Positions 36,069 to 45,218 of a DNA stretch of 64,000 nt are shown one piece after another (position 1 is the first letter of the stretch; the number at the start of each line of letters is the position of its first letter). The DNA lies in contig NZ_CP022112.1 of the NCBI RefSeq assembly GCF_000730165.1, positions 186,001 through 250,000 on the forward strand. Reading direction: 5' to 3'. The position numbers and the translations under genes are program-made. Source of the stretch: Nitrospirillum viridazoti CBAmc. Lineage in GTDB: Bacteria; Pseudomonadota; Alphaproteobacteria; Azospirillales; Azospirillaceae. The notes beneath the pieces are model-generated. The model was not told the DNA's origin and searched no databases. It saw only the letters and a list, made by a program, of their open reading frames with translations.

Positions 36069-36782
36069 GTGGAACGTGCCGCGAATAGGCCGATGCGGGT
36101 GCTGGTCGCCGACGACCACCCCATGTATCGCGACGCGCTGGAACTGTATCTGATGCGGGACTGGCCGCAGGCTAGCCTGACCGCCGTCGGCTCGCTGGAG
36201 GAACTGGACGCCCTGGCCCATCGGCCGGAGGGGCAGGACTTCGACCTGGTGGTCATGGATTGGCAACTGCCGGGGGGCGAGGGCGGCGCCGGGATGGACC
36301 GCCTGGACGCCGCCGGCATCGACGCGCCGGTGGCGGTGGTCACGGGACATGATGACGCCGCTATCGCGCGCGAGGCGCTGACCCGCGGCGCCTGCGCCTT
36401 CCTGCCCAAGACGCTGTCCAGCGTGGCCCTGGTGCAGATGCTGAAGGTGGTGGCGGTGGGCGGCAGCGTGGTGCCGGCGGACGTGGCCCTGCGCATGGCG
36501 GGGGCCCTGCCGGCCCCTGTGGGCGTGGCCCCCGCGGGTGCGGCCCCTCTGGGCGGTTCCGGCACCGTGCCCGACAGCGGCGGCCTGCTGACGGAGCGGG
36601 AGTGCCAGGTGCTGGAGCATCTGGCCGGCGGCGCCACCAACAAGGAGATCGGCCGGGTGCTGGACCTGCAAGAGGTGACGATCAAGCTGCACACCCGGCG
36701 CATCCTGCGCAAGCTGGGCGCCAAGAACCGGGTGGAGGCGGTGACGCGCGCGCGCGACCTTGGCCTGCTGGGCGGCCCCTGA
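36069..36782 (+). CDS. NarL-type response regulator
   Basis: 237 residues. The receiver domain has VLVADDHPMYRD (acidic pair), VVMDWQLPGG (phospho-Asp) and CAFLPKTLSS (Lys). An Ala/Pro/Gly linker follows at about 135-165. The LuxR-type HTH is LTERECQVLEHLAGGATNKEIGRVLDL...TIKLHTRRILRKL. GTG 36069 has GGAGG about 8 nt upstream; ATG 36093 is the alternative. It is first of a run of signalling genes on this strand (receiver, hybrid kinase), so the kinase at 37399 is the likely partner. It is divergent from the S9 peptidase. Confidence 0.9.
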   Translation: MERAANRPMRVLVADDHPMYRDALELYLMRDWPQASLTAVGSLEELDALAHRPEGQDFDLVVMDWQLPGGEGGAGMDRLDAAGIDAPVAVVTGHDDAAIAREALTRGACAFLPKTLSSVALVQMLKVVAVGGSVVPADVALRMAGALPAPVGVAPAGAAPLGGSGTVPDSGGLLTERECQVLEHLAGGATNKEIGRVLDLQEVTIKLHTRRILRKLGAKNRVEAVTRARDLGLLGGP

Positions 36783-36879
36783 GGGGCCTGGGGAGAAATG
36801 ACCTTAAGGCCTTGGGAATGAAGGAAACGCAGGGGCGGTTGGCGCCGGGCGCGGGGCATGGCGACCATGCAAGATTGTG

Positions 36880-36908
36880 GGATAGCGGCGCGCTATCCTT
36901 CGCTATCC
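36880..36908. promoter_or_regulatory. GGATAGC / GCTATCC operator-like repeats
   Basis: GGATAGC (36880-36886), 5-nt spacer, GCTATCC (36892-36898), then a second GCTATCC (36902-36908) 10 bp on from the first. It lies in the 240-bp gap between the NarL-type regulator and the receiver gene and is a candidate binding site for that regulator or another. Confidence 0.45.
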
Positions 36909-37022
36909 CTATTCCCCGGGCCGATAGCCTTCGTGGCAGGTGCGGGTGGGGAATGGTTGCGCTCATATGCGATCCACAACCTGAACCACCAATTCCTGTT
37001 CATCGCCCGAAAGCCTATCCCA

Positions 37023-37415
37023 ATGAGCGCCATCCTGATCGTCGACGACAACCCGTATTTCCGCGACTATCTGTGCGAGGCGGTTCGGCGCCTGGGATAC
37101 GCCCCCATCATGGCCGCCTCGGCCCGCGAGGGCCTGTCCGTGCTGGCCTCCCAACCGGTGCGTGCCGTCATTTCGGATCTGCTGATGCCGCAGATGGATG
37201 GATTGGAATTGGCCCGGGCGATCCGGTCGCAACACCCCCGCATGCCCCTGCTGATCCTCAGCGACGGGCCGGAGGGCATCACGGCGCCCTGCCTGCGCGC
37301 GGCGCAGCTGATCTATGGGGCCGCCGTTTCCGAAAAGGCCAGTGGCGGCCTCGGCACGATGTTGGCCGATTTCCTGGCCCAGCCGGGGAAGGAGGCGTGT
37401 GAGCCTGCCGCCTGA
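37023..37415 (+). CDS. stand-alone receiver (CheY-like) protein
   Basis: 130 residues, a single receiver domain: ILIVDDNPYFRDYL (acidic pocket), VISDLLMPQMDG (phospho-Asp) and LLILSDG (Ser of the switch). The usual K-P is replaced by SEKASG, so the last conserved Lys is present without Pro. There is no output domain, so it may be a phosphate shuttle or sink. Its end overlaps the GTG of the hybrid kinase by 17 bp, giving tight coupling with that kinase. Confidence 0.87.
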   Translation: MSAILIVDDNPYFRDYLCEAVRRLGYAPIMAASAREGLSVLASQPVRAVISDLLMPQMDGLELARAIRSQHPRMPLLILSDGPEGITAPCLRAAQLIYGAAVSEKASGGLGTMLADFLAQPGKEACEPAA

Positions 37416-40242
37416 CGCCCATTCCGCGCGGGCCCCGCTCGCGCAGGGCAGCATCACCACCCGCCTGTTGTCGATCCTGGTGCCGCTGGTGCTGCTGGCG
37501 GCGGCCGGCACCGCCTTCGTGGCGGTCCGCACCAGCCGCGCGGTGGTGGAACGGTTCGCGGTGGATTACGGCCAGGACCTGGCCAACAGGCAGGCGGGCG
37601 AGATCGCTGCTATCACCCGGGAAAAGATCGCCTTCGTCGAAGGCCTGGCCCGCCAGGTGGAAAGCATGGTCGCCACCGGCACCAGCGACCGGCGGCTGGT
37701 GGCCAAGTATATCGAGCGCACGGCGCTGGCCCATCCCAACATGGTGGGCTTCTGGTTTCTGGCGGAGCCGGACTTCATGGGCCCGGACCAGAGGTTCAAG
37801 GACGGCGACCCTACCTTGGGTCTGCCGGAAAGCGGGCGTTTCGCCACCTATTACGTGGCCGATGGCCAGGGTGGCGTGAAGGCCAGCGAGGTCCGGCCCG
37901 ACTTCTATCACGACGAGTATTATACCCGCCCGGCCCAGTCCCGGGTGCGCCAGGCCATCCCGCCCTACCTCTACACGGTGCTGGGCCGGCCCGTCTGGAT
38001 GATCTCCTACACCGTTCCCGTGATCGTCGACGGGCGCCTGATCGGCGTGGCCGGCACCGACCTGTCGCTGGAGGCGCGGGCGCAGGAATTGGACAGCCGC
38101 CGGCCCCTGGGCGGCAGCATCTACATGATCAACCGCGAGGGCAACTGGACCTACCATCCCGACCACGCCCTGCTGGCCACCAAGGCCACGGTGGGCGAGG
38201 GGGCGCAGTTCCAGCTGAGCGCGGATGAACTGGCCCAGGTGCTGAAGGTCCAGTCCTATGAGGTGGAGCGGCTGGACAAGAACGGCTTGCGTATCCGCCG
38301 CTATGCCGTGCCCATGGTGTTCTTCGAGGGCGACAGCCGCCGCCTGCTGCTGCTGGACGTGCCGGTGCAGGGCCTGAGCGCGCCTTTCGCGGGCATCGGC
38401 ACTGCCATCATGCTGGCGGCCCTGGCGGCCGGCCTGCTGATCAGCCTGGTGCTGGTGGCGGCGGTGCGCGCCATCATCGGCGTGCCGCTGACGCGCATGG
38501 CGCGGACTATAGACCTGCTGGACGAGGGCCAGGCCGTGGCCGTGCCCGACACCGGGCGCGACGACCAGATCGGCGGCATCGCCCGGGCGCTGGACCGCTT
38601 CCGCGGCACGCTGGCGGAGCGTGACCGCCTGCGCGCCCAGGTGGAGGAGAGGACGACGGCGCTGGAGCGCATGCTGGCCGGCGTGGGTGCCGCCAAGGAC
38701 GCCATCGTGCTGTTCGACCGGGACTACACCGTGCTGTACGCCAACCCCGCGGCCATATCCCTGCTGGGCGCGCCGGACGAGGCGGCGGTGGTGGGCCGGT
38801 ACTGGCGCGACCTGCTGACCCCGGAAGCCGCCGCCCTGTCGGAAGAAGGGCGGCAGCGCCGCCGCGCCGACCTCATGTCCACCGGCTACGCCCACATGGT
38901 GAGCGAGACGTGGGAGAGCATCTGGGGCCGCACCATGGAGGCATACGAGACGACGCTGAGCCTGCGGCCCAACGGCGACATCGTGATGGTGCTGCGCGAC
39001 GTCTCCGCCGCCCGCCGGGTGGCGCGCGAGCGCGAGGAATTGCAGCGCCAGGTCCTGCAGCAGGACAAGATGGAGGCCATCGGCCGGCTGGCCGGTGGGG
39101 TGGCGCACGACTTCAACAATCTGCTGGGCGCCATGCTGGGCTATGTCGAGTTCCTGCTGGACGACCTGGATCCGCAGGACAAGGCCCACAGCTATGTCGC
39201 CCGCATCAACGCCGTGGGCAAGCGCGCCAAGGATCTGGTGGGGCAGATCCTGACCTTCGCCCGCTCGGACAAGGGGGAGCTGCAGGCCGTGTCCCCCGTG
39301 GCGGTGCTGGAGGACGCGCGGGGCATCCTGCGCTCGGCCGTGCCGGCCACGACGGAGATGAGCTTCCAGATCGCGGGCTCGGTGCCCAACGTGCGCGCCA
39401 ATCCCACCCAGCTGGTCCAGGTACTGATGAACCTGGTGATCAACGCCCACGACGCCCGCCGGGGCGAGGGCGGGCGCATCCGTATCCGCCTGTTCCCGGG
39501 CCCCGCGCCGGAGGATGCGCGGGTGAAGGAGGGGCACTGGGTGGAGCATGAGGCCCTGCCCTTCGACAAGAGCCGGCCGCACGTGGTGCTGGAGGTGGAG
39601 GATGAGGGGCACGGCATGACCATGGAGGTCATGACCCGCCTGTTCGAACCTTTCTTCACCACCAAGGGCAAGGGCCGGGGCACCGGGCTGGGCATGCCCG
39701 TGGTCTACGGCATCGTCCGCGCCCATGGCGGCGGCATGACGGTGATGTCGGCGGAGGGCGAGGGGGCGCTGCTGCGCGTCCTGCTGCCGGTGGGTGGGCC
39801 GGGCGCTGTGACCGCCCCCATGCTGGCGCCCGCGGCCGTGAAGGCGGTGCCGCACCGCCGCCTGCGTATCCTGGTGGTGGACGATGCGGCGGAGATGGGC
39901 GACATGCTGTTGGAAGGCCTGTCGCGCCGAGGGCATGAGGTCGCCATCTGCGAAACCCCGGCCGAGGCGCTGGAGGTGTTCGAGGAGAACCCGCTGGCCT
40001 TCGACGCCGTTGTCAGCGACCAGACCATGCCCGGCATGACCGGCATGGCTCTCATCGCCCTGCTGAAGACCCGCCGGCCCGACCTGCCCTGCGTGCTCTA
40101 CACCGGTTACAGCGAGCGGTCGGACGAAAAGGCGGTGCTGGCCGGCGGCGCCGACGCCTTTTTCCTGAAGCCGGTGGTGGTGGAGCGCCTGGCCGCGAAG
40201 GTGGAGGCACTGTGCGCCGCCCGGCCGGGGGTATCTGTCTAG
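37399..40242 (+). CDS. hybrid sensor histidine kinase (dCache-HAMP-PAS-HisKA-HATPase-REC)
   Basis: 947 residues. TM1 is at about 20-42. A large periplasmic double-Cache-like sensor extends to about 335 (FWFLAEPDFMGP, GVAGTDLSLE, IYMINREGNWTYHPD). TM2 is at about 340-362, then HAMP, a coiled coil, and a PAS domain near 440-555. HisKA has VAHDFNNLLG, the HATPase has NLVINAHDA, DEGHGM and GRGTGLGM, and a C-terminal receiver (ILVVDDAAEMGD, VVSDQTMPGMTG, FFLKP) ends the protein. GTG 37399 follows GGAGG and overlaps the receiver gene. HDFNN kinases often have complex phosphorelays; the NarL-type regulator is the likely final target. Confidence 0.92.
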   Translation: MSLPPDAHSARAPLAQGSITTRLLSILVPLVLLAAAGTAFVAVRTSRAVVERFAVDYGQDLANRQAGEIAAITREKIAFVEGLARQVESMVATGTSDRRLVAKYIERTALAHPNMVGFWFLAEPDFMGPDQRFKDGDPTLGLPESGRFATYYVADGQGGVKASEVRPDFYHDEYYTRPAQSRVRQAIPPYLYTVLGRPVWMISYTVPVIVDGRLIGVAGTDLSLEARAQELDSRRPLGGSIYMINREGNWTYHPDHALLATKATVGEGAQFQLSADELAQVLKVQSYEVERLDKNGLRIRRYAVPMVFFEGDSRRLLLLDVPVQGLSAPFAGIGTAIMLAALAAGLLISLVLVAAVRAIIGVPLTRMARTIDLLDEGQAVAVPDTGRDDQIGGIARALDRFRGTLAERDRLRAQVEERTTALERMLAGVGAAKDAIVLFDRDYTVLYANPAAISLLGAPDEAAVVGRYWRDLLTPEAAALSEEGRQRRRADLMSTGYAHMVSETWESIWGRTMEAYETTLSLRPNGDIVMVLRDVSAARRVAREREELQRQVLQQDKMEAIGRLAGGVAHDFNNLLGAMLGYVEFLLDDLDPQDKAHSYVARINAVGKRAKDLVGQILTFARSDKGELQAVSPVAVLEDARGILRSAVPATTEMSFQIAGSVPNVRANPTQLVQVLMNLVINAHDARRGEGGRIRIRLFPGPAPEDARVKEGHWVEHEALPFDKSRPHVVLEVEDEGHGMTMEVMTRLFEPFFTTKGKGRGTGLGMPVVYGIVRAHGGGMTVMSAEGEGALLRVLLPVGGPGAVTAPMLAPAAVKAVPHRRLRILVVDDAAEMGDMLLEGLSRRGHEVAICETPAEALEVFEENPLAFDAVVSDQTMPGMTGMALIALLKTRRPDLPCVLYTGYSERSDEKAVLAGGADAFFLKPVVVERLAAKVEALCAARPGVSV

Positions 40243-40265
40243 ACCCCCCACGGGCCGTATGAAGT

Positions 40266-41579
40266 CTAACGCGGTGCCGGCGCCGGCAGATGCAGGGTGG
40301 CGACGGTGCCGTTCAGCAGGGAACTGGCCAGATCCAGGTGGCCGCCCAGCATGCTGGCGATGCCCTGCGCGATGGGCAGGCCCAGCCCCAGGCCCTGCTG
40401 ACGCGCGCGCGCCTGCAGGATGACGCTGCCGAAAGGCACGGCGGCGGCCTGCAGTTCCTCCGGTGACATGCCGCGGCCCTGGTCGATGACACGCAGGGTG
40501 ACACCCTCCTGCCGCTGGCCGATCTCCACCACCACCGCCTGGTCGGGCGGGGAGTAGGTCAGCGCATTGGTCAGCAGCTCGGTCAGGGCGCGGTTCAGCA
40601 GATTGCCATCGATCTCCAGCACGCAGGGCGCCGTCGTTTCCGCGTCGTGCCGGACGCGCACGCGCTTGTCCCGCCCGCCGCCGAACTGACGGACCAGACG
40701 GGTGACGAAGGGCTCCAGCTCGATCAGCTGCAGCTCGCTGTCGATGGAGCCCGACGCCAGGCGGGTATAGTCCAACAAGCGGTTGATGGTGCGCAGCAGC
40801 CGGTTGCCGGCGCTGGTGATCTCTCGCAGATAGTCGTCGCGCTCCGCCACCTCATCCTGGTCCAGCTGGCCGATCAGGTCGCCAAAGCCGAGGATGGCGT
40901 GCAGCGGTGTGCGCAGCTCATGGGTCACCAGGCCCAGGAAACGCTCCTTGGCCTCATTGGCGCGCTGGGCCTTCTCATTGGCGGCGCGCAGGGCCTGCTC
41001 CGCCTCTTTGCGGGTGGTGATTTCCTCCACCGTGCCTTCGTAATAAAGGGGCTGGCCGTTGGCGTCGCGCACCTCGCGGCAGGTCTCGGAAATCCAGATG
41101 ATGGTGCCGTCGCGGCGGCGGATGCGGGACTCAAAGCCCTGGACCACGCCGCGTGCCCGCATCTCCGCCACGAAGGCCTCGCGCCGGCCGGCGTCGACAT
41201 AGAGCTGCACGCCGATGTCGGTCAAGGTACCCAGCATGTCCTCGCGGCTGTCATAGCCGTACAGCCGGGCCAGCGCCGGGTTGGCATCCAGGTAGCGGCC
41301 GTCGACCGTGGTCTGGAACAGGCCCCAGGGCGCCTGCTCGAACAGGCGGCGATAACGGTCCTCGGGATTGGCGGTGTCGGCCTCCGCGGGCGCCGCCTCC
41401 TGAACCGCGGCGACCATCGGGGTGGGAGGTTCGGGGGGGACGGGCATGTCCAGCGCGGCCGGGGTGGGAACCGTCATGGCGGGTGGGGGCTCGATAGCCA
41501 AGGATACCGGCAAACCTGTCAGCAAACACGCCTCCGCGCGCGACCCCAATACGGACATTCGAGGACCTGATGCACCCAT
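40266..41579 (-). CDS. PAS-domain sensor histidine kinase, soluble
   Basis: 437 residues without membrane spans. A Pro-rich N-terminus of about 65 residues precedes a PAS domain at about 72-190 (RRLFEQAPWGLFQTTVDGRYLDANPALARLYGY, ending YYEGTVEEITTRKEAE). HisKA is FLGLVTHELRTPLHAILGFGDL and the HATPase has ELLTNALTY, DQGRGMSPEE and QQGLGLGLPIAQGIA. I start at ATG 41579 with AAGGA 6 nt upstream. It is convergent with the hybrid kinase, 23 bp away. No regulator lies downstream, so its partner is unknown, possibly the stand-alone receiver. Confidence 0.9.
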   Translation of the reverse strand: MGASGPRMSVLGSRAEACLLTGLPVSLAIEPPPAMTVPTPAALDMPVPPEPPTPMVAAVQEAAPAEADTANPEDRYRRLFEQAPWGLFQTTVDGRYLDANPALARLYGYDSREDMLGTLTDIGVQLYVDAGRREAFVAEMRARGVVQGFESRIRRRDGTIIWISETCREVRDANGQPLYYEGTVEEITTRKEAEQALRAANEKAQRANEAKERFLGLVTHELRTPLHAILGFGDLIGQLDQDEVAERDDYLREITSAGNRLLRTINRLLDYTRLASGSIDSELQLIELEPFVTRLVRQFGGGRDKRVRVRHDAETTAPCVLEIDGNLLNRALTELLTNALTYSPPDQAVVVEIGQRQEGVTLRVIDQGRGMSPEELQAAAVPFGSVILQARARQQGLGLGLPIAQGIASMLGGHLDLASSLLNGTVATLHLPAPAPR

Positions 41580-41725
41580 CCGGCGTCCTTGGGCATCCCG
41601 CGGGACGCAAAGGGGCCAGAGCGCACGGGGGTACCCATGGCCACAAGCGGCCAGATCAAAAATGCGAAAACAATACGGACGCGGGCTTTTGCCGGCGTCG
41701 GATCCCATTCGTTTTTAGTCATGAG

Positions 41726-41755
41726 GGGCGGGCGGCCCCAAGGAACCGCCCGCCC
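41726..41755. terminator. GC-rich hairpin after the porin-2 gene
   Basis: GGGCGGGCGG (41726-41735) pairs with CCGCCCGCCC (41746-41755), just beyond the stop of the minus-strand porin. Confidence 0.6.
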
Positions 41756-41772
41756 GCACCCATACTAACGGA

Positions 41773-43113
41773 TCAACCGCCGAAAGGCAGGATCAAATCA
41801 ACACCGAACGTGAACTGGTCGTCCTTGGTCAGGTTGTCGTAGGCGGCGTGGTTGGCCTTGTCGTAACGCACCTCCGGCCGCAGGGTCAGGCCGTCCAGCA
41901 GGCCCAGGTCCGCCGGCTTCCACGTTACGCCCAGGGTCAGCTCGCCATAGCTGGTGCCGACCCCGGGACCGATGGCGCCCTTCTCCAGCGGCTCGCCCTT
42001 CTCCAGGAAGACGAAATCGCGGTTGCCGGGGAAGGCCGCCACGAAGAAGCCGTGGCCGTCCCGCCACCATTCGGCGCGCAGGGTGGCCGTCAGTTCCGGC
42101 GACAGGGTGTAGCTGACGTACTGGGCGATGCCGCCGCCGTCGACGTTGAACAGGTCGTCCTTGATGTAGTTCAGCTCGGTGATCAGCGTCAGCTCGTCCG
42201 TCGCCTTGAAGGTGGCGGTGATGTCGCTGATCCAGCGGTTCTCGTGGTTGGCGTCGGCATAGCCCAGCGGCGCCTTCAGGCTGGGGTTTTCCGGGCCCAC
42301 GTGGGTCAAGGCCAGCACGGTCAGCTTGCCGTCCACCAGGTTGTTCAGGCCGATACCGAAGATGCCGGCTGCGGCGCCGTTGTTGTCGCCGTCGCTCAGC
42401 GTCGTGTTCACGCCGCTGTCGACGCCGCCGTACAGGTCGATGTCCGGCGTCAGGTGCAGGGTGGCCAGGGCGCCGGTGTGCTTCAGCGGCAGGCCGAAGT
42501 TGAAGATGTAGCTGTGGCTGTACAGCAGGTTGGACGGGGCGGCGATCACCTCCGCGCCCAGCGGCGTGGAGAACGCGCCCACCTTCAGGTCCAGGCCGCC
42601 GGCGCCGGGGCTGGGGAAGTGCAGCAGGACGTTGGCTTCCACCAGGTCGAACTGGGTGCGTTCCTTGATGCCGGTGTCCAGGATGCCCAGGAAATGGGTG
42701 TAGCGCGCGTCGGTGCCGTAGAAGCCCTGCACCTTGAAGCCCCAGTCGAAGCCTTCGGCCTTGGGGTCCAGATCCTTGGAAACGGTGCCCGACAGCTGGT
42801 TCAGGACCAGCTGGTTGGTCTTGTCCGTGAACAGGTGACCGTAATTGGTGCCGCCGGTGGGGCCGTTGCTATTGAAGGTGGCGCCGGCCTCGACATAGGC
42901 GGACCACTTGATGCCCGGCGGGGCCGCGGCGTCGGCGGCGGGGGCCGCCTCCTGCGCCAGCGCGGGCGTGGCGATGGCGGACAGGCCCACCATCAGGCTG
43001 ATGGCCGCGGCGGCGGTGGCCGCCAGCAGGACGGTCTTGGTGGTGCGTCCGCGCGGGGCCGGCGTGCGGGTGGCAAGCGGACAATCGACTTCAATCTCCC
43101 GAACTGAGGCCAT
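41773..43113 (-). CDS. outer-membrane beta-barrel protein, porin-2 (BBP2) like
   Basis: 446 residues. A long N-region precedes a hydrophobic signal (VGLSAIATPALAQ). The mature barrel opens with KWSAYVEAGATFNSNGP and shows alternating strands (FDWGFKVQGFYGTDARYTHFLG, LDLKVGAFSTPLGAEVIAAPSNLLYSHSYIFNFGLPLKHTG). GAEVI.AP.N.LYSHS is typical of the OmpL-like porin-2 group. The end GVDLILPFGG differs from the classical terminal Phe. It is divergent from amtB over a 674-bp gap, so nitrogen-linked expression is possible but not shown. Confidence 0.82.
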   Translation of the reverse strand: MASVREIEVDCPLATRTPAPRGRTTKTVLLAATAAAAISLMVGLSAIATPALAQEAAPAADAAAPPGIKWSAYVEAGATFNSNGPTGGTNYGHLFTDKTNQLVLNQLSGTVSKDLDPKAEGFDWGFKVQGFYGTDARYTHFLGILDTGIKERTQFDLVEANVLLHFPSPGAGGLDLKVGAFSTPLGAEVIAAPSNLLYSHSYIFNFGLPLKHTGALATLHLTPDIDLYGGVDSGVNTTLSDGDNNGAAAGIFGIGLNNLVDGKLTVLALTHVGPENPSLKAPLGYADANHENRWISDITATFKATDELTLITELNYIKDDLFNVDGGGIAQYVSYTLSPELTATLRAEWWRDGHGFFVAAFPGNRDFVFLEKGEPLEKGAIGPGVGTSYGELTLGVTWKPADLGLLDGLTLRPEVRYDKANHAAYDNLTKDDQFTFGVDLILPFGG

Positions 43114-43787
43114 TGTTTTATTCTCCGTGAGGCTTGTTGATTGTTTTATGTAGGCGATGACTGCGTATTGCGTCGCAGCAAGATCGATGCCAACCGCCCC
43201 CTACTGCCTGAAAATAAGGCGGTGTCCTGATCGCAGGCGCCTGAGGCGGTTGGCCGCAGTCCAATGGAGGCAGCCACAAAAGGTTGATTTGCCAAGCCTC
43301 GGCCTGTTGAGGCTGTTTTTACGCTAAGAAGTTGTAAGAAACGATATTTGGAGTGAAACTGGTTTCCATAAGTTGTGCCGGCGCAGGGAAATTTGAAAAA
43401 ATATGCACGATTTTTAGGCGTGGAACGAAATTGTACGTTTCGCCCAGAACCGGTTACCGCAACCATTAGGCCCAGCCGCTTGAAACAGCTTCAAAAATAA
43501 GCTGAAACCACAAGCTGTGGCAAAGTGAGAAATGCCTTAAATATGGGCAATGACCTGTGGTGCCGGGCGATCAGCCGGAAAAGCGTGCGGATTTTTTAAC
43601 CTTTCGGCAACAAATGGGGGTGGCCTGCGGGGGTATGGGGGCCAGCATTCCCGCCATCCCGGGGCCTTGTTCGCACTGCGGCACGAACTTTGAAAGGAGG
43701 GGACGGTTGGCTGATGGCCGGACCGGTTCCCGGGGGCAGACCTGGGGGTACCGGAACCGGCTTAAACGAACGGGAATGGGGAGCCAG
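43114..43787. promoter_or_regulatory. 674-bp divergent region porin / amtB
   Basis: Holds both promoters. Visible: a 10-bp direct repeat ATTGTTTTAT at 43112-43121 and 43140-43149 flanking the porin ribosome site, a lower-GC stretch at 43300-43440, and the AAGCTG array listed separately. An in-frame extension of amtB through 43557-43787 has no coding character. I found no convincing sigma-54 -24/-12 pair. Confidence 0.5.
43486..43517. promoter_or_regulatory. AAGCTG hexamer array, 13-bp spacing
   Basis: CAGCTT (43486-43491, the reverse complement), AAGCTG (43499-43504) and AAGCTG (43512-43517) start exactly 13 bp apart. The first two form a dyad with a 7-nt spacer. Position fits an operator for amtB or the porin. 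Confidence 0.45.
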
Positions 43788-45203
43788 ATGAACCGTTTGC
43801 TTGGGAACCGTTTACTTGGATTGATGGTGATGGCGCTGGCCGGCATGGCGCCGGCGCTGGCCTTCGCTCAGGATGCCGCGGCACCCGCCGCGGCTGCGGC
43901 CGCCGCTGCGGCGCCCGCCGCGCCCACCATCAGTGGGGGCGACACGGCGTGGATGCTGACGTCCACCGCCCTGGTGCTGATGATGACCATTCCCGGCTTG
44001 GCGCTGTTCTACGGCGGCATGGTCCGGAAGTTCAACGTGCTGGCCATGGTGATGCAGAGCTTTGCCATCACCTGCCTGGTGACCGTGCTGTGGGCGCTGG
44101 TCGAATACAGCCTGGCCTTCTCCGCGGCCAGCGACGCCGCCGACGCGAAGGAATTCATCGGCGGCTTCAGCCGCGTGCTGCTGGCGGGCATGGACCCGAC
44201 CGGTACCCACGCCCTGGCCCCGACGATCCCGGAGCCGGTGTTCATGATGTACCAGATGACCTTCGCGATCATCACGCCGGCGCTCATCACCGGCGCCTTC
44301 GCCGATCGCATGAAGTTCTCGGCCATGCTGATCTTCATCACGCTGTGGTCGCTGGTCGTCTACGCCCCCATCGCCCACACGGTGTGGCACCCCAATGGCT
44401 ACCTGGCCAAGCTGGGCGTGCTGGACTTCGCCGGCGGCACCGTCGTGCACATCAACGCCGGCATCGCCGGTCTGGTGGCCTGCCTGGTGATCGGCAAGCG
44501 CAAGGGTTACCCCAACGCCGATTTCAGCCCGCACAACCTGGTGCTGAGCCTCATCGGCGCCTCGCTGCTGTGGGTGGGCTGGTTCGGCTTCAACGCCGGT
44601 TCGGCCCTGACGGCCGGTCCGCGCGCCGGCATGGCCATGACCGTGACCCAGGTGGCCACCGCTGCGGCGGCGCTGGCCTGGGTGTTCGTCGAGTGGGCGG
44701 TTAAGGGCAAGCCCTCGGTTCTGGGCATCATCTCGGGTGCCGTGGCCGGTCTGGTGGCCATCACCCCGGCCGCCGGTTTCGTCGATACCGTCGGCGCTTT
44801 CGCCATCGGTATCGCCGTCGGTATCATCTGCTTCTTCTCCGCCACCTCGCTGAAGAAGGCCCTGGGCTATGACGACAGCCTGGACGCCTTCGGCGTGCAC
44901 GGCATCGGCGGCATCGTCGGCGCCATCCTGACTGGCGTCTTCGCCAAGATGGCCGTGGCCAACAGCGAGGGCGCCTTCGCCGCCACGCTGAAGGACGCGC
45001 CGGACACGAAGCTGGGCTTGATCGAGGGCAATGCCGCCCAGGTCATTACCCAGTTGGAAGGTGTGGCCTTTACCATCGTGTGGTGCGGCGTCATCACCTT
45101 CGTCCTGCTGAAGGTGATCGACCTGGTGATCGGCCTGCGTGTCGATGAGGACATCGAGCGCGACGGCCTGGACATTGCCCTGCACGGCGAGTCCATCCAC
45201 TAA
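43788..45203 (+). CDS. amtB: ammonium transporter AmtB
   Basis: 471 residues. A signal-like leader (LMVMALAGMAPALAFAQD) and an Ala/Pro-rich stretch come before the 11-helix channel. GGDTAWMLTSTALVLMMTIPGLALFYGGMVR is the family start, DFAGGTVVHINAGIAGL and FGVHGIGGIVGAI carry the twin pore histidines, and the C-terminal tail (RVDEDIERDGLDIALHGE) is the P-II-responsive segment. The ATG at 43788 has GGGGAG 5 nt upstream. glnK follows 152 bp downstream, the reverse of the common glnK-amtB order. Confidence 0.96.
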   Translation: MNRLLGNRLLGLMVMALAGMAPALAFAQDAAAPAAAAAAAAAPAAPTISGGDTAWMLTSTALVLMMTIPGLALFYGGMVRKFNVLAMVMQSFAITCLVTVLWALVEYSLAFSAASDAADAKEFIGGFSRVLLAGMDPTGTHALAPTIPEPVFMMYQMTFAIITPALITGAFADRMKFSAMLIFITLWSLVVYAPIAHTVWHPNGYLAKLGVLDFAGGTVVHINAGIAGLVACLVIGKRKGYPNADFSPHNLVLSLIGASLLWVGWFGFNAGSALTAGPRAGMAMTVTQVATAAAALAWVFVEWAVKGKPSVLGIISGAVAGLVAITPAAGFVDTVGAFAIGIAVGIICFFSATSLKKALGYDDSLDAFGVHGIGGIVGAILTGVFAKMAVANSEGAFAATLKDAPDTKLGLIEGNAAQVITQLEGVAFTIVWCGVITFVLLKVIDLVIGLRVDEDIERDGLDIALHGESIH

Positions 45204-45218
45204 GCCTTGGTTGCGTAT

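Noticed and set aside
35808-36692. N-terminal extension of the S9 peptidase by about 295 residues
   Set aside because: The extension has no signal or domain, overlaps the divergent response regulator, and a good ribosome site precedes ATG 35807.
37279-40251. Long minus-strand open frame opposite the hybrid kinase
   Set aside because: Shadow frame, His/Gln/Arg-rich without domain signatures; the kinase is complete on the other strand.
43679-43694. CGGCACG-AACT-TTGA as a sigma-54 promoter for amtB
   Set aside because: The essential GC of the -12 element is GA here. A second GG-N10-GC at 43705-43718 matches too few consensus bases.
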